From NCBI RefSeq assembly GCF_000745215.1, contig NZ_JQNK01000008.1, positions 1 to 64,000 on the forward strand: 64,000 nt of DNA, in the 5' to 3' direction. This stretch comes from Methylosinus sp. PW1 (GTDB lineage: Bacteria > Pseudomonadota > Alphaproteobacteria > Rhizobiales > Beijerinckiaceae). Shown here piece by piece: positions 48,888-58,755 of this stretch; position 1 is the first letter of the stretch, and each line of letters begins with the position of its first letter. A program made the position numbers and the translations under genes. The notes under the pieces are model-generated. The model saw only the letters and a program-made list of their open reading frames with translations, was not told the origin of the DNA and searched no databases.

Positions 48888-49044
48888 CTTCTCCCACTTG
48901 TGGGAGAAGGTGGCCTCGCGAAGCGAGGTCGGATGAGGGCCGCTGTGGTTCGTGGCCTATTTTTTATGTACAATGCTGTCGCGGCCGGGACCCTCATCCG
49001 ACCCGGCTTCGCCGGGCCACCTTCTCCCGCAGGCGGGAGAAGGA
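48888..49044. repeat. Inverted pair of 53-bp palindromic repeats before the rimO 3' end
   Basis: Left arm 48888-48940 (CCTTCTCCCACTTGTGGGAG to GGTCGGATGAGGG) and right arm 48992-49044, its inverted copy, with a 51-base spacer containing a T-rich run. It lies 29 bases beyond the rimO stop and upstream of the small membrane-protein gene. The strong stems could act as a terminator for rimO. Confidence 0.9.
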
Positions 49045-49073
49045 ACGCAGCGGCGAGACTACGCCTTCATATA

Positions 49074-50432
49074 TCACACCGCCGCGCCATAGAGATCATA
49101 GGCGTCGGCGCGGTCGATCTTCACCGTCACAATGTCGCCGGCGCGCAACGGGCGGCGCGAGGAGATGTGCACCGTTCCGTCGATCTGAGGGGCGTCCGCC
49201 TTGCTGCGTCCACGCGCGAGGCCTGTGGCGCCGCCGCCCGGCTCGTCCACCAGAACTTGCAGGCGCTTGCCGATCTTGCGCTTCAGCAGGCGGGCGCTGA
49301 CCTTCTGCTGGCGCTCCATGAAGCGCTTCCAGCGCTGGTCCTTCACCTCGGGCGCGATGGCGTCGAGCGGCAGATCATTGGCAGGCGCGCCGGCCACGGA
49401 CTCGTAGCGGAAGGCGCCGGCGCGGTCGATCTCCGCCTCCTCCAGCCAATCGAGCAGATAGGCGAAATCCTCCTCGCTCTCGCCGGGGAAGCCGACGATG
49501 AAGGTGGAGCGCAGCGCGAGATCGGGGCAGATGCGCCGCCACGCCTTGATGCGCTCCAGCGTCTTCTCCTCATTGGCGGGACGCTTCATCGCCTTCAGCA
49601 CGGAAGGGGCGGCGTGCTGAAAAGGGATGTCGAGATAGGGCAGGATATTGCCCTCCGCCATCAGCTCGACGACCTCGTCCACATGCGGATAGGGATAGAC
49701 ATAATGCAGCCGCACCCAGGCCCCGAGCGAGCCCAGCTCCTTTGCGAGATCGAGGAAACGCGCGCGCACGCTGCGGTCGCCCCATTGGCTCTCGGAATAG
49801 CGCAGATCGCGGCCATAGGCGCTGGTGTCCTGCGAGATGACGAGCAGCTCCTTGACGCCGGCCTTCACCAGCCGCTCGGCCTCGCGCAGCACCTCGCCGG
49901 CCGGTCGCGAGGCCAGCGAGCCGCGCAAATGGGGAATGATGCAGAAGGAGCAGCTATTGTCGCAGCCTTCCGAGATTTTGAGATAGGCGTAATGGCGCGG
50001 CGTGAGCTTGACGCCCTGCTCGGGCACGAGATCGAGAAACGGGTCATGGCTCGGCGCGGCGGCGGCGTGGACGGCCTCGACCACGCTCTCATAGGCCTGC
50101 GGGCCGGTGATGGCGAGGACGTCGGGGAAGCGCTCGGCGATCGCCTGCGGTTCGGCGCCCATGCAGCCGGTGACGACGACCTTGCCATTCTCCTTCAGCG
50201 CCGCGCCGATCGCCTCCAGCGACTCGGCTTTGGCGCTGTCCAGAAAGCCGCAGGTGTTCACCACCACGACATCGGCCCCCGCATGGGTGCGGGTGAGCTC
50301 ATAGCCTTCGGCGCGCAGGCGCGTGAGAATGCGCTCGCTGTCGACGAGCGCTTTGGGGCAGCCGAGCGAGACGAAGGAGACGCGCGGCGCCTCTTTGGCG
50401 GGCGCGGGCGGGTCGGAGGGGACGTTCTGCAT
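49074..50432 (-). CDS. rimO: Ribosomal protein S12 methylthiotransferase RimO
   Basis: A 452-aa radical-SAM enzyme that adds a methylthio group to an aspartate of ribosomal protein S12. The N-terminal UPF0004 domain has three cluster cysteines (SLGCPK, NTCGF, TGCMG). The radical-SAM motif CxxxCxxC is CDNSCSFC, and a C-terminal TRAM domain is present. The ATG at 50432 ([18 protein letters not shown]) is preferred to longer in-frame starts. It is a single gene. Confidence 0.95.
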   Translation of the reverse strand: MQNVPSDPPAPAKEAPRVSFVSLGCPKALVDSERILTRLRAEGYELTRTHAGADVVVVNTCGFLDSAKAESLEAIGAALKENGKVVVTGCMGAEPQAIAERFPDVLAITGPQAYESVVEAVHAAAAPSHDPFLDLVPEQGVKLTPRHYAYLKISEGCDNSCSFCIIPHLRGSLASRPAGEVLREAERLVKAGVKELLVISQDTSAYGRDLRYSESQWGDRSVRARFLDLAKELGSLGAWVRLHYVYPYPHVDEVVELMAEGNILPYLDIPFQHAAPSVLKAMKRPANEEKTLERIKAWRRICPDLALRSTFIVGFPGESEEDFAYLLDWLEEAEIDRAGAFRYESVAGAPANDLPLDAIAPEVKDQRWKRFMERQQKVSARLLKRKIGKRLQVLVDEPGGGATGLARGRSKADAPQIDGTVHISSRRPLRAGDIVTVKIDRADAYDLYGAAV

Positions 50433-50500
50433 GGGCGAAGGCTTGCCATGGCGCGCGCGCCGTGGCAATCGCCCCCGGCGCGGATCGAAACGTGAACTCG

Positions 50501-50550
50501 GCCCAGCTCGAGCTCGGCCGAACTCGAAGTCGGCCAATCTCGAGCTGGGC
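50501..50550. repeat. Nested inverted repeat upstream of fabH and rimO
   Basis: GCCCAGCTCGAG at 50501-50512 pairs perfectly with CTCGAGCTGGGC at 50539-50550. Inside lies a second small inverted repeat, GGCCGA and TCGGCC. The motif CTCGA recurs four times. The element lies in the divergent promoter region of rimO and fabH and could be an operator or an RNA hairpin. Confidence 0.6.
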
Positions 50551-50658
50551 TTGGGGATTAACGAATTTTAAGGTTCGCGCCGCGCCGATCCCTGCTAGGC
50601 ATGAGGTTTCCGCGGCGGCGCATGCTCGCCGGGGTCAGAAGGAAGAGGCTGCACGCCG

Positions 50659-51636
50659 TTGCTCAGAACCGTCATACTCGGAACCGGATCCTACGCCCCC
50701 GCGAAGGTTCTGACCAACGCCGACCTCGAGAAAATGGTCGCGACCAATGGCGCCTGGATCGTCAGCCGCACCGGGATCGAGGAGCGCCGCATCGCCGCGC
50801 CGGGCGAATCCACCTCCGATATGGCCGCCGCCGCGGCGAAAAACGCGCTGGAGCTGGCCGGCGTCGATCCGCGCGAGCTGGATCTCATCATCGTCGCCAC
50901 AGTGACCGGCGACGCTCAGACGCCCGCCTGCGCCGCCTTTCTGCAGGCCAAGATCGGGGCCGAGAACGCTTTCGCCTTCGATGTCTCGGCCGCCTGCGCC
51001 GGCTCGCTCTATGCGCTCTCCATCGCCGATCAGTTCATCAAGACCGGCAAGGTCCGCCGCGCGCTGGTCGTCGGGGCGGAGACGTTGAGCCGCGTCGTCG
51101 ATTGGACCAATCGCGAGACCTGCGTGCTGTTCGGCGACGCCGCCGGCGCCATGGTGCTGGGTCCGGGCGAGGAGGAAGGCCGCGGCCTGCTCGCGACCAG
51201 CCTGCGCACCGACGGGACCATGACCAGCATTCTCGGCATTCCGCGCGCCTATGATCCACGCCAGGACGGGCCGACGCCGGGGGAGGCGCATAAGATCAAA
51301 ATGCGCGGCCGCGAAGTCTATAAGGTCGCGCTGCGCCTGCTGCCGGAGATCGTCACCGAGGCGCTGGCCATGGCCGGCCTCGAGGCGAAGGATGTCGATC
51401 ATGTCATCGCGCATCAGGCCAACGCCCGCATCATAGAGGCGTCGCTGGCGCAGCTCGGCGTGCCGCTCGAGAAATGCTGGATGAATATTTCCCGTTTCGG
51501 CAACACGTCGAGCGCCTCCATGCCGATCACTCTGGACGAGGCCAATCGCGCCGGCCGGCTGAAGAAAGGCGATGTGATCGCCATGATGGCGATCGGCGCC
51601 GGAATGACCTGGGGCGGCGCGGTGCTGCGCTGGTGA
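50659..51636 (+). CDS. fabH: 3-oxoacyl-ACP synthase III (FabH)
   Basis: A 325-aa KAS III thiolase-fold enzyme that condenses acetyl-CoA with malonyl-ACP to start fatty acid synthesis. The Cys-His-Asn triad is visible in VSAACAGSLYAL, IAHQANARI and RFGNTSSASMP, and the glycine-rich GAGMTWGGAVLRW end is complete. Translation starts at TTG 50659 (MLRTVILGTGSYAPAKVL). It is not in the usual plsX-fabH-ihfA context, so it may be an additional copy. It ends 7 bases before a convergent gene. Confidence 0.93.
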   Translation: MLRTVILGTGSYAPAKVLTNADLEKMVATNGAWIVSRTGIEERRIAAPGESTSDMAAAAAKNALELAGVDPRELDLIIVATVTGDAQTPACAAFLQAKIGAENAFAFDVSAACAGSLYALSIADQFIKTGKVRRALVVGAETLSRVVDWTNRETCVLFGDAAGAMVLGPGEEEGRGLLATSLRTDGTMTSILGIPRAYDPRQDGPTPGEAHKIKMRGREVYKVALRLLPEIVTEALAMAGLEAKDVDHVIAHQANARIIEASLAQLGVPLEKCWMNISRFGNTSSASMPITLDEANRAGRLKKGDVIAMMAIGAGMTWGGAVLRW

Positions 51637-51643
51637 GGCGTTT

Positions 51644-52300
51644 TCAGTAGAGGCTGGGAATGAGCCGCGCCGTGCGCGCGCGATAGGCGTCATAGACGGC
51701 GCCAAAATGCGAGGCGAGCAGCGCCTCCTCGGATTTCATGCGGGCGACCAGCGGCGGAATCGTCGCCGCCGCCAGCAAGAGGCCGATGAGCGAGCGAAAG
51801 ACCAGCGCCCAGCCGACGAGGCCGATGAGCAGGCCGAGATAGCTCGGATTGCGGATATGGGCGTAGAGCCCGGTCGTCACCAGCTCATGGCCCGGCTGAA
51901 TGGCGACGAGGCCGCTGAAGCGTCGTCCGAGCACGAAGACCGGCCACAGCCGCAGCACGCCGCCGATGGCGTAGAGGATGACGCCGATCCAGCGCAGCGT
52001 CTCGCCGCCGATCGTCAGAATGTCGAGGCGATCCGTATAGGCGGGCAGAAAAGCGTCCAGGATGCCGATGATCGCGAAGACGGCGATGACCCAGCGATTG
52101 CCGCGATCCTCGCGCACGCCGGGGCCGAGATGGCCTTGCGTGAAAGCGGCGGCGACGGCGAGCGCCAGAGTGACGAGCGTCAGCGCCGCGAGCGGCGGAT
52201 TTGCGAGAAAGGCCGAAACGCCGCCCGCGCCGAGCGCCGTGAGGCCGAGATAGGCGAGGGTGAAGAGGATGACGAGCGCGCCTGTCGCGAGCCTCTTCAT
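51644..52300 (-). CDS. Isoprenylcysteine carboxyl-methyltransferase-like membrane protein
   Basis: A 218-aa protein with about five membrane segments and the C-terminal ICMT/PEMT-like signature: GLYAHIRNPSYLGLLIGLVG with the RNPxY motif, then EEALLASHFGAVYDAYRART. Such bacterial proteins bind S-adenosylmethionine and methylate small or lipid substrates, but few are characterised. The start at 52300 overlaps the stop of the upstream flavin oxidase gene by 4 bases, so the two are co-translated and may act on a common substrate. Confidence 0.8.
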   Translation of the reverse strand: MKRLATGALVILFTLAYLGLTALGAGGVSAFLANPPLAALTLVTLALAVAAAFTQGHLGPGVREDRGNRWVIAVFAIIGILDAFLPAYTDRLDILTIGGETLRWIGVILYAIGGVLRLWPVFVLGRRFSGLVAIQPGHELVTTGLYAHIRNPSYLGLLIGLVGWALVFRSLIGLLLAAATIPPLVARMKSEEALLASHFGAVYDAYRARTARLIPSLY

Positions 52301-54072
52301 CGGCGATCCTCCAACACTTGCAGCGCGGCGCGGCGGCCGGAGCCGATCGCGCTCTCGATAGAGGGGACGCCTTCGACATGCTGGCCCGCAAAAACGATCG
52401 GCCCCAAAGGCGCGCAGGCGATGCGCCGCGGCGCCTGCGCGCGGTCGAGCCTGCCGCTCGCGTCGCGCGTCGCGCCGAAGAGAAAGCCCGGCGGCGGCCG
52501 CAACATGCTGTGCCCCCAGCGATAGAGAAACAGCGCGCTCACATCGCGATCGAAATCGAAATCCGCGTCGCGCATCAGCCGTGACAGATCGCTGCGGAGC
52601 GAGTCTTCGTAATCGGAGAAGGGCGTGTGCATCAGTCTCATGCGCGCTTCGGCGAGGCCGTCGAGCGGCGCGTCGCAGCCGCCATAGAAGGTGAGAATCG
52701 TTTGCCGCTCGGGATCGCCGCGCTTGTCGCTCATCCAATCGGCGACGATGTAATTGACGAAATGCCGGCCGCCCCACCAGCTCTGGCTGTAACCGAGGCC
52801 GAGCTGCGATAGCGGCGCGGCGCGGCGCAGCGCGACATTGGCGGTGACGAGCGGCGCCGCATGGAATTGCGCCCAGGCCGCTTTGCGCGCGGCGTCGGAA
52901 AGATGCGCGACGAGATGGCGCGCGCTCTGCGCCGGCGCGGCGAGGATGATCCGCGCGCCGAAGATGCGGTGAAAGCGGTCATTTTGGAAATAGACGACGT
53001 TCGCGCCCCGCGCCGTCGTCTCGATCCGTAGCGCCGTGGCGTTGGTTTCGAAATGCGGCGGCGTCTCGCTCTGCGTCAGCCGACGCAGCGTGCGGCGCGC
53101 GATTTCCGACGTTCCGCCCGGATAGGTGAAGACCGAGCCGCGGGTCAGCTCGCTCGAGAGGAAAGCGATGGCGCTGTGAGCGTTCACCTGCTCTGCTGTC
53201 CCGCCGAAAGCGCTCAGCGTGTAGGCGGTGAAGAAGCGCGAGACGATCGCGTCGCAGCCGAGCGTCGCCTCGAGATGCTGCGCGAGGCTGACGCTCGAGA
53301 GATCGTCGAGCGCGGGGTCGCTCTCATCGGCCGGATCGGCGAGGCCTTTTTCGCCGAGCGCGCGGATCGCCGCGAAAGCGCGGGCGAAGTCTTCGCGAAG
53401 GCGCGCGTCATAGGGAAGATGCGCGGCGCCGCGCTCGAATGTGTCTATGTTCCAGCCGCGCGCGCCGGCGCCGAGGCCGGGCGCGAATTCGTCGAAATAA
53501 AAGCTGCTCTCCGGGCCGGGGACGCTCTGCGCCAGCCAATCGACGTCGATCGCGCGATAGAATTGCGCGAGCCAATCGGCGGAAGGCGCGGTTCCATAGG
53601 CGCCGGCGGTGGAGGCGGAGCCGGGGAGAGGCGGGGCGTCGTCGCGGCCGGCGTTGCCGCCGAGGACAGGCGCCGCCTCGAGGATCAGCAGGCGCGCCCG
53701 CGGGCGTTCGCGCAGCAGATGATGCGCCGCGGAAAGGCCAGAAACGCCGCCGCCGATGACGATGACGTCGAAGCGTCCGCCCGCGTCCGCGAGCGGGATT
53801 TCGCCGGAGAGATCGTCGCAGCCGGGCGCGAGCGAGACGAAATCTTTCTCGAATGTCAGCCGACCGTCGCGCAGCCAATGGGAGACGGTGAAGGTCGCCG
53901 GCAGATTGCCGCCGCGCAGCACGCGCGGATCGAGGCCAATCGGCCCATCGCAGCTTCCGCCCGTGACGGCTCGGGCGGGAGAGCTATGCGAGAGCGCGCC
54001 GCCCGCGGCGATCAGCAGGCCATTGAGAAAATCGCGTCGCGCTATGCCGTCGGGGAAGGGCGTTCGAGCCAT
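52297..54072 (-). CDS. Tat-exported FAD-dependent amine oxidase family protein
   Basis: A 591-aa flavoprotein. The N-terminus ARRDFLNGLLIAAGGALS is a twin-arginine signal, so the folded enzyme should reach the periplasm. The FAD Rossmann motif is VIVIGGGVSGLSAAHHLL (about residue 102), followed by the ILEAAPVLGGNA region. A C-terminal flavin site reads IVFAGQHVEGVPSIESAIGS. The architecture resembles spermidine dehydrogenase-like flavin amine oxidases. The substrate is unknown. It forms an operon with the ICMT-like gene. Confidence 0.85.
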   Translation of the reverse strand: MARTPFPDGIARRDFLNGLLIAAGGALSHSSPARAVTGGSCDGPIGLDPRVLRGGNLPATFTVSHWLRDGRLTFEKDFVSLAPGCDDLSGEIPLADAGGRFDVIVIGGGVSGLSAAHHLLRERPRARLLILEAAPVLGGNAGRDDAPPLPGSASTAGAYGTAPSADWLAQFYRAIDVDWLAQSVPGPESSFYFDEFAPGLGAGARGWNIDTFERGAAHLPYDARLREDFARAFAAIRALGEKGLADPADESDPALDDLSSVSLAQHLEATLGCDAIVSRFFTAYTLSAFGGTAEQVNAHSAIAFLSSELTRGSVFTYPGGTSEIARRTLRRLTQSETPPHFETNATALRIETTARGANVVYFQNDRFHRIFGARIILAAPAQSARHLVAHLSDAARKAAWAQFHAAPLVTANVALRRAAPLSQLGLGYSQSWWGGRHFVNYIVADWMSDKRGDPERQTILTFYGGCDAPLDGLAEARMRLMHTPFSDYEDSLRSDLSRLMRDADFDFDRDVSALFLYRWGHSMLRPPPGFLFGATRDASGRLDRAQAPRRIACAPLGPIVFAGQHVEGVPSIESAIGSGRRAALQVLEDRR

Positions 54073-54103
54073 TGGTCTCGCTCCTCCCGCGCCGGCGGCG
54101 GCG

Positions 54104-54400
54104 TCAGCGGCCGTCGGGCGTGAACATCATGCGCAAGCGCCCGCGATGGCCTCGCTCGCTCCAAGCGCCGGAGCGCTTGGCGCTATGCGGGACCTGCTCC
54201 TCCGGCGCGAAGGAGAGCGCGGAATGGGCGTTGCGCGCATGGGCCGCCGGGCCGAAGGAGGCGAGGCAGCGATTATAGGCGTCCGCCGCCTGTATCTGCT
54301 CGCAATCGCCTATGTTGCGCGGTTCGGCCGCCGCCGCGCCGGCGGCGACGCAAGAACCGGCGAGGCAAGCAATAAAGACGAAGCGAATCATGCGAAGCAT
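54104..54400 (-). CDS. Small secreted protein, unknown
   Basis: A 98-aa protein with a signal peptide (MLRMIRFVFIACLAGSCVAA, cleavage probably after AAAA). The mature part starts EPRNIGDCEQIQAADAYNRC, with two cysteines that could form a disulfide, then a polar Arg/Ser-rich tail ending MMFTPDGR. The ATG at 54400 is chosen over a TTG two codons upstream because AGAGG lies 6 bases before it. It follows pheT by 2 bases on the same strand and may ride on the pheST transcript. No family is recognised. Confidence 0.6.
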   Translation of the reverse strand: MLRMIRFVFIACLAGSCVAAGAAAAEPRNIGDCEQIQAADAYNRCLASFGPAAHARNAHSALSFAPEEQVPHSAKRSGAWSERGHRGRLRMMFTPDGR

Positions 54401-54402
54401 CG

Positions 54403-56826
54403 TCAACCTCTGAGTTGGGCGCCCGTTTTCTTGCCCGCCTCTGTGACAATTTTGTGGGCGAGCGCCTCGAGATCGGCGTCGGTGAGCGTTTTGTCGCGGG
54501 GCTGCAGCCGCACGGCGACGCCGACCGATTTCTTGCCCTCCGGCACGCCTTGCCCTTCGTAAATGTCGAAAATCGCGACATCGACGATGAGCGTGCGATC
54601 GGCGCCCTGCACGGCGCGGATGAGATCGCCGGCCGGCTGGGCGCGGTCCAGCAGAAAGGCGAAGTCGCGCGAGACGGGCTGGAGATCGGAGAGCTCCAAT
54701 TTCGGCTTGGCCTTAGTGGGCTTGGCCTTGGGCGCCGGCAGCGCGTCGAGAATAATCTCGAAAGCGGCGATCGGCCCCTCGACGTCGAGCGCCTGCAGCA
54801 CGCGCGGATGCAATTCGCCGAAATGGCCGATGACCGCCTTGGGGCCGAATTGCAGCGTCGCCGAACGGCCGGGATGGAGCCAGTCGGGGCCGCCGGCCAC
54901 GATCTGCAAGCCGCCGGTGGCGACGCCGAGCGTCTGCAGCAGCGCGAGTGCGTCCGCCTTCACGTCGAAGACGCCGACCGCGCGCTCCTTGCCCGACCAA
55001 TGGCGGCCGGCGCCGGCCGGCAGAGCGAAGCCTCGGCGCAGGCCCGTGGCGGCGATCTTCTGGCCCTTCTCATCCTCGCCGAGGAAGATTTGCCCGACCT
55101 CGAACAGAGCGACGTCGGGAAAGCCGCGCGCGGCGTTGCGGCCGGCGGCGGTCACGAGGCCGGGCAGCAGGCTTGGACGCATGTCGGAAAGCTCGGCGGC
55201 GATGGGATTGGCGAGCGCGAGGCGATGATTGTCGCCGCTGCCGAAAGCCTGCGCCAGCTCCTTTGAGACGAAGGACCAGGTGACGGCCTCCACCAGCCCG
55301 CGCGCCGCCAGCGCTCGCCGCGCCGCGCGCTGGCGCTTTTGCAGCAGAGTGAGAACCGGCTCGGTTACGCCGGCGTTGCGCGGCAGCGGCGTGGCGGCGA
55401 TGGTGTCGAAGCCGGCGATGCGGGCGATCTCCTCGACGAGATCGGCCTTGCCTTCGATGTCCGGGCGCCAGCTGGGGACGCCGACCAGCGCCTCCTCGCC
55501 CGCCGCTTCGACCGTGAAGCCGAGGCGCGTGAGAATGGCGGTCGATTCCTCTTTCGAGACGTCGAGGCCGGTGAGGCGTTTCGTCTCGCTCCAGGGGAAG
55601 CGCAGCTTGCGCGTCGGCGTTTCCGCCGAGCCGCAGATGGCGACCTCCGAAGCCTCGCCGCCGCAGAATTCCAGCACCAGTCTGGTCGCCAGATCGAGGC
55701 CGGGCAGAGCGAAGGCCGGATCGACGCCGCGCTCGAAACGATAGCGCGCGTCGGTGGAAATGCCGAGCTTGCGGCCGGTGTGCGCGATATTGGCCGGATC
55801 CCACAGCGCGGTCTCGATCAGCACGTCCGTCGTGTCGTCGGAGCAGCCGGAATGCTCGCCGCCCATGACGCCGGCGAGAGATTCGGGGCCATTGTCGTCG
55901 GCGATGACGACCATGTCGGAATCGAGCTTGTAGCTCTTGCCGTCGAGCGCGAGCAACTCCTCGCCGACGCGGGCGCGACGCACCACAAGATCGCCGGCCA
56001 CTTTCTTCGCGTCGAAGACATGCAGCGGACGTGCGCGGTCGAAGGTCAGATAATTGGTGATGTCGACGAGCGCATTGATCGGGCGCTGGCCGATGGCGCG
56101 CAGCCGATCCTGCAGCCAGGCCGGGCTCGGCCCATTCTTGACGCCGCGCACCAGACGCAGCGCGAAGAGCGGCGCGAGATGCTTGTCGTCCTCAATGAAA
56201 TCCAGCGTGACGCGCTGCGGAATGGCGAAGCCGCCTGTGATCGTCTCGACAGAAGGCGTCTTCAGCGTTCCGAGGCCCGCCGCTGCGAGATCGCGCGCGA
56301 TGCCGTAAATGCCGGCGGCGTCGGAGCGGTTCGGCGTCAGATTGATCTCGATGACCGGATCGTCGAGCCCGGCCCATTTGGCGTAGACCGCGCCGATGGG
56401 CGCATCCTCCGGCAGCTCGATAATGCCGTCATGCTCGTCGGAGAGCTCCAGCTCGGCGGCCGAGCACAACATTCCGAGCGATTCGACGCCGCGAATGACG
56501 CCCTTGCCGAGCGTGATCTTCTTGGCTGGAATATAGGTTCCCGGCGCCGAGAAGACGGTCTTCAATCCCGTGCGCGCATTGGGCGCGCCGCAGACCACCT
56601 GCACAGGCGCGCCTTCGCCCGTATCGACCATGCAGACGCGCAGCCGATCGGCGTTGGGATGCGGCTTCGCCTCGATCACATGCGCGATGCGGAAATCCTT
56701 CAGCTGCGCGGCGGGATCGTGCAAATGCTCGACCTCGAGGCCGATGCGCGTCAGAGTTTCGACGACCTCCTCGAGCGAGGCGTTCGTCTCGAGATGGTCT
56801 TTCAGCCAGGAGAGTGTGAGTTTCAT
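54403..56826 (-). CDS. pheT: Phenylalanyl-tRNA synthetase beta subunit
   Basis: An 807-aa subunit that, with PheS, charges tRNA-Phe. Domain order is normal: N-terminal start [17 protein letters not shown]/tRNA-binding domain ([20 protein letters not shown]), B3/B4 editing domain, B5 domain with [20 protein letters not shown] earlier, a core resembling the catalytic fold, and a C-terminal anticodon-binding FDX-ACB domain ending near [15 protein letters not shown]. The start lies 6 bases after the stop of a HEPN gene that separates it from pheS. Confidence 0.97.
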   Translation of the reverse strand: MKLTLSWLKDHLETNASLEEVVETLTRIGLEVEHLHDPAAQLKDFRIAHVIEAKPHPNADRLRVCMVDTGEGAPVQVVCGAPNARTGLKTVFSAPGTYIPAKKITLGKGVIRGVESLGMLCSAAELELSDEHDGIIELPEDAPIGAVYAKWAGLDDPVIEINLTPNRSDAAGIYGIARDLAAAGLGTLKTPSVETITGGFAIPQRVTLDFIEDDKHLAPLFALRLVRGVKNGPSPAWLQDRLRAIGQRPINALVDITNYLTFDRARPLHVFDAKKVAGDLVVRRARVGEELLALDGKSYKLDSDMVVIADDNGPESLAGVMGGEHSGCSDDTTDVLIETALWDPANIAHTGRKLGISTDARYRFERGVDPAFALPGLDLATRLVLEFCGGEASEVAICGSAETPTRKLRFPWSETKRLTGLDVSKEESTAILTRLGFTVEAAGEEALVGVPSWRPDIEGKADLVEEIARIAGFDTIAATPLPRNAGVTEPVLTLLQKRQRAARRALAARGLVEAVTWSFVSKELAQAFGSGDNHRLALANPIAAELSDMRPSLLPGLVTAAGRNAARGFPDVALFEVGQIFLGEDEKGQKIAATGLRRGFALPAGAGRHWSGKERAVGVFDVKADALALLQTLGVATGGLQIVAGGPDWLHPGRSATLQFGPKAVIGHFGELHPRVLQALDVEGPIAAFEIILDALPAPKAKPTKAKPKLELSDLQPVSRDFAFLLDRAQPAGDLIRAVQGADRTLIVDVAIFDIYEGQGVPEGKKSVGVAVRLQPRDKTLTDADLEALAHKIVTEAGKKTGAQLRG

Positions 56827-56832
56827 TCGAGG

Positions 56833-57324
56833 TCAGTTCCTGCCGGCGTCGGCGATGGCGTTTCGACGCCGCTTTGTCACGAGATGGGCGGCGAGCAATA
56901 ATCTCGTTTCCGCCTCGAGAGATTTTATGGCCGCGACGGTCTCCCGCGCTTCCTCGACCAATTTGAGCGTATCGTCACGTCCGTAACGGAAAGGTTCTGG
57001 ATCATAGTCCGCCTCTTCGCGCGCCTGCTGGAGGCGTAAAAAGGACGAGCCGATTTTTTCGACTTCGGCGCCATAGGATTTCGAGGTCCGCGCTCGCTCG
57101 AATAAGCGGCGGGCTTCGTTGTGATCCAGCGACCGATAGACTGGACTGAAAATGCTCCACGGCTTTTTCCATCCGACGAGCTCGTCGGCGCATAGGCCGG
57201 CGAGCGCGTGAAAAACGGCGTAATAGGCAGTCGAAGCGGCGCGCCGCAATGACGCTTGTCTCGGCTTGCCCTTCTCGCGTTGGGCGAGATCATGCGCGAT
57301 ATCGAGCAGATCATCGATCATCAA
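56833..57324 (-). CDS. HEPN-domain protein inserted in the pheST operon
   Basis: A 163-aa protein resembling UPF0332/HEPN proteins: LRRAASTAYYAVFHALAGLC (the S-x-YYAxFH element) and LQQAREEADYDPEPF, all predicted helical. HEPN proteins are often RNase toxins or partners of nucleotidyltransferases. The canonical Rx4-6H catalytic motif is not evident, so activity is uncertain. The start overlaps the preceding 107-aa gene by 4 bases and the stop is 6 bases before pheT, which makes both genes part of the pheST transcript. A toxin-antitoxin role is an inference from fold and pairing. Confidence 0.72.
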   Translation of the reverse strand: MMIDDLLDIAHDLAQREKGKPRQASLRRAASTAYYAVFHALAGLCADELVGWKKPWSIFSPVYRSLDHNEARRLFERARTSKSYGAEVEKIGSSFLRLQQAREEADYDPEPFRYGRDDTLKLVEEARETVAAIKSLEAETRLLLAAHLVTKRRRNAIADAGRN

Positions 57325-57644
57325 TGCGACGCCGAAGATTTCGCATCGCGCGCGCGAATATCGTCGACGGCATATTCGTCGCCCGGGAATTTGAAGCTCA
57401 GATAGGGGAAGCGCGTATCGCCCAGCGCCAGAAGAGCGTTGCTGACCGCCACTTGTGTTTCTATCGACTCCCGGGCGCTCAGATCGTCTGGCCCGGTCTT
57501 CGTCACTATATCGAGGAACAGCGCCGGCTCATCGGCATGGTTGAAATCCTCTCGGACGTCGACATGATCGAATCGCGCAGGACCGAGCGCGCGACGCAGC
57601 GCATCATCGATCGCATATCGCATGGCCTCGGTCATCATCTTCAT
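57321..57644 (-). CDS. Small protein paired with the HEPN gene
   Basis: A 107-aa protein of unknown family. It starts MKMMTEAMRYAIDDALRRAL and contains VREDFNHADEPALFLDIVTK and DTRFPYLSFKFPGDEYAVDD. It lacks the GSxxxD signature of MNT nucleotidyltransferases. It overlaps the HEPN gene by ATGA and follows pheS by 28 bases. The order, small unknown gene then HEPN gene with translational coupling, resembles antitoxin-toxin pairs, but I cannot prove that function. Confidence 0.65.
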   Translation of the reverse strand: MKMMTEAMRYAIDDALRRALGPARFDHVDVREDFNHADEPALFLDIVTKTGPDDLSARESIETQVAVSNALLALGDTRFPYLSFKFPGDEYAVDDIRARDAKSSASH

Positions 57645-57672
57645 CTCTCCATGCCGCTTTCGCTTCGAAGCC

Positions 57673-58755
57673 TCACCCGCTCAAGCCCCCCGCCAGCGTC
57701 GGGAAATCCAGCGGCCTGAATCCATAATGCGTCAGCCAGCGCGCATCGGCCTCGAAGAAGGCGCGGAGATCCGACATGCCGTATTTCAGCATGGCGAGCC
57801 GATCTATGCCGACGCCGAAGGCGAAGCCCTGATATTTGTCGGGATCGAGCCCGCAATTGCGCAGCACATTCGGGTGCACCATGCCGCAGCCCAATATCTC
57901 CATCCAGTCCTCACCCTCGCCGAAGCGAATGTCGCCGTCCTTGCGGCGGCATTGCACATCCACTTCCGCGGAGGGCTCGGTGAAGGGGAAGAAGGAGGGG
58001 CGAAAGCGCATCTTCACGGACTTCACCTCGAAGAAGGCCTTCAGAAACTCCTCCAGCACCCATTTCAAATGGCCCATATGGGTCGTCTCGTCGATGACGA
58101 GCCCCTCGACCTGATGGAACATGGGCGTATGCGTCTGGTCGCTGTCGCAGCGATAGGTGCGGCCGGGGCAGATCACGCGGATCGGCGGCGCCTTGCTCAG
58201 CATGGTGCGCACCTGCACCGGGCTCGTATGGGTGCGCAGCAGCTTGCGCTTGCCGTCGGCGCCCGGCGGAAAGAAGAAAGTGTCGTGCATCTCCCGCGCG
58301 GGATGCCCCTCGGGGAAGTTCAGCTTGGTGAAATTATAATCGTCGCTCTCTATGTCCGGCCCTTCGGCGACCGAGAAGCCCATATCGGCGAAGATCGCCG
58401 TCAGCTCGTCCATCACCTGTGAGATCGGATGAATGCGCCCCAGCTCCTGGCCGCTCTCCTGCACCGGCAACGTCACATCCACTGTCTCGGCGGAGAGGCG
58501 CTTCCCCAGCGCTTGCCGCTGCAGAATGTCGCGACGCGCGGCGAGCGCCTCTTGGGCCTTGTCCTTCAGCGCATTGATCTTGGCGCCTTCGGTCTTGCGG
58601 TCGTCCGGCGACATTTTGCCGAGCGTCGCCAGCAGCGCCGAAATGCTTCCCTTTTTGCCGAGAGCGCCGACGCGCACGGCCTCGAGCGCGGCCTCATCGG
58701 CCGCCGCCGCGATCGCCGCCAGAGTCTCGGTTTCCAGTTCCGCTATGTTCGTCAT
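57673..58755 (-). CDS. pheS: Phenylalanyl-tRNA synthetase alpha subunit
   Basis: A 360-aa catalytic subunit. It has an N-terminal coiled coil (residues 1-85) and a class II core: motif 2 region [20 protein letters not shown], then [20 protein letters not shown], and motif 3 [14 protein letters not shown]. The ATG at 58755 gives the normal length. Normally pheT follows directly. Here a two-gene HEPN module of about 0.8 kb lies between them. Confidence 0.97.
   Translation of the reverse strand: MTNIAELETETLAAIAAAADEAALEAVRVGALGKKGSISALLATLGKMSPDDRKTEGAKINALKDKAQEALAARRDILQRQALGKRLSAETVDVTLPVQESGQELGRIHPISQVMDELTAIFADMGFSVAEGPDIESDDYNFTKLNFPEGHPAREMHDTFFFPPGADGKRKLLRTHTSPVQVRTMLSKAPPIRVICPGRTYRCDSDQTHTPMFHQVEGLVIDETTHMGHLKWVLEEFLKAFFEVKSVKMRFRPSFFPFTEPSAEVDVQCRRKDGDIRFGEGEDWMEILGCGMVHPNVLRNCGLDPDKYQGFAFGVGIDRLAMLKYGMSDLRAFFEADARWLTHYGFRPLDFPTLAGGLSG

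Noticed and set aside
55339..56901. A 520-codon plus-strand frame opposite pheT
   Set aside because: Fully explained by pheT on the minus strand; no ribosome-binding site or domain supports it.
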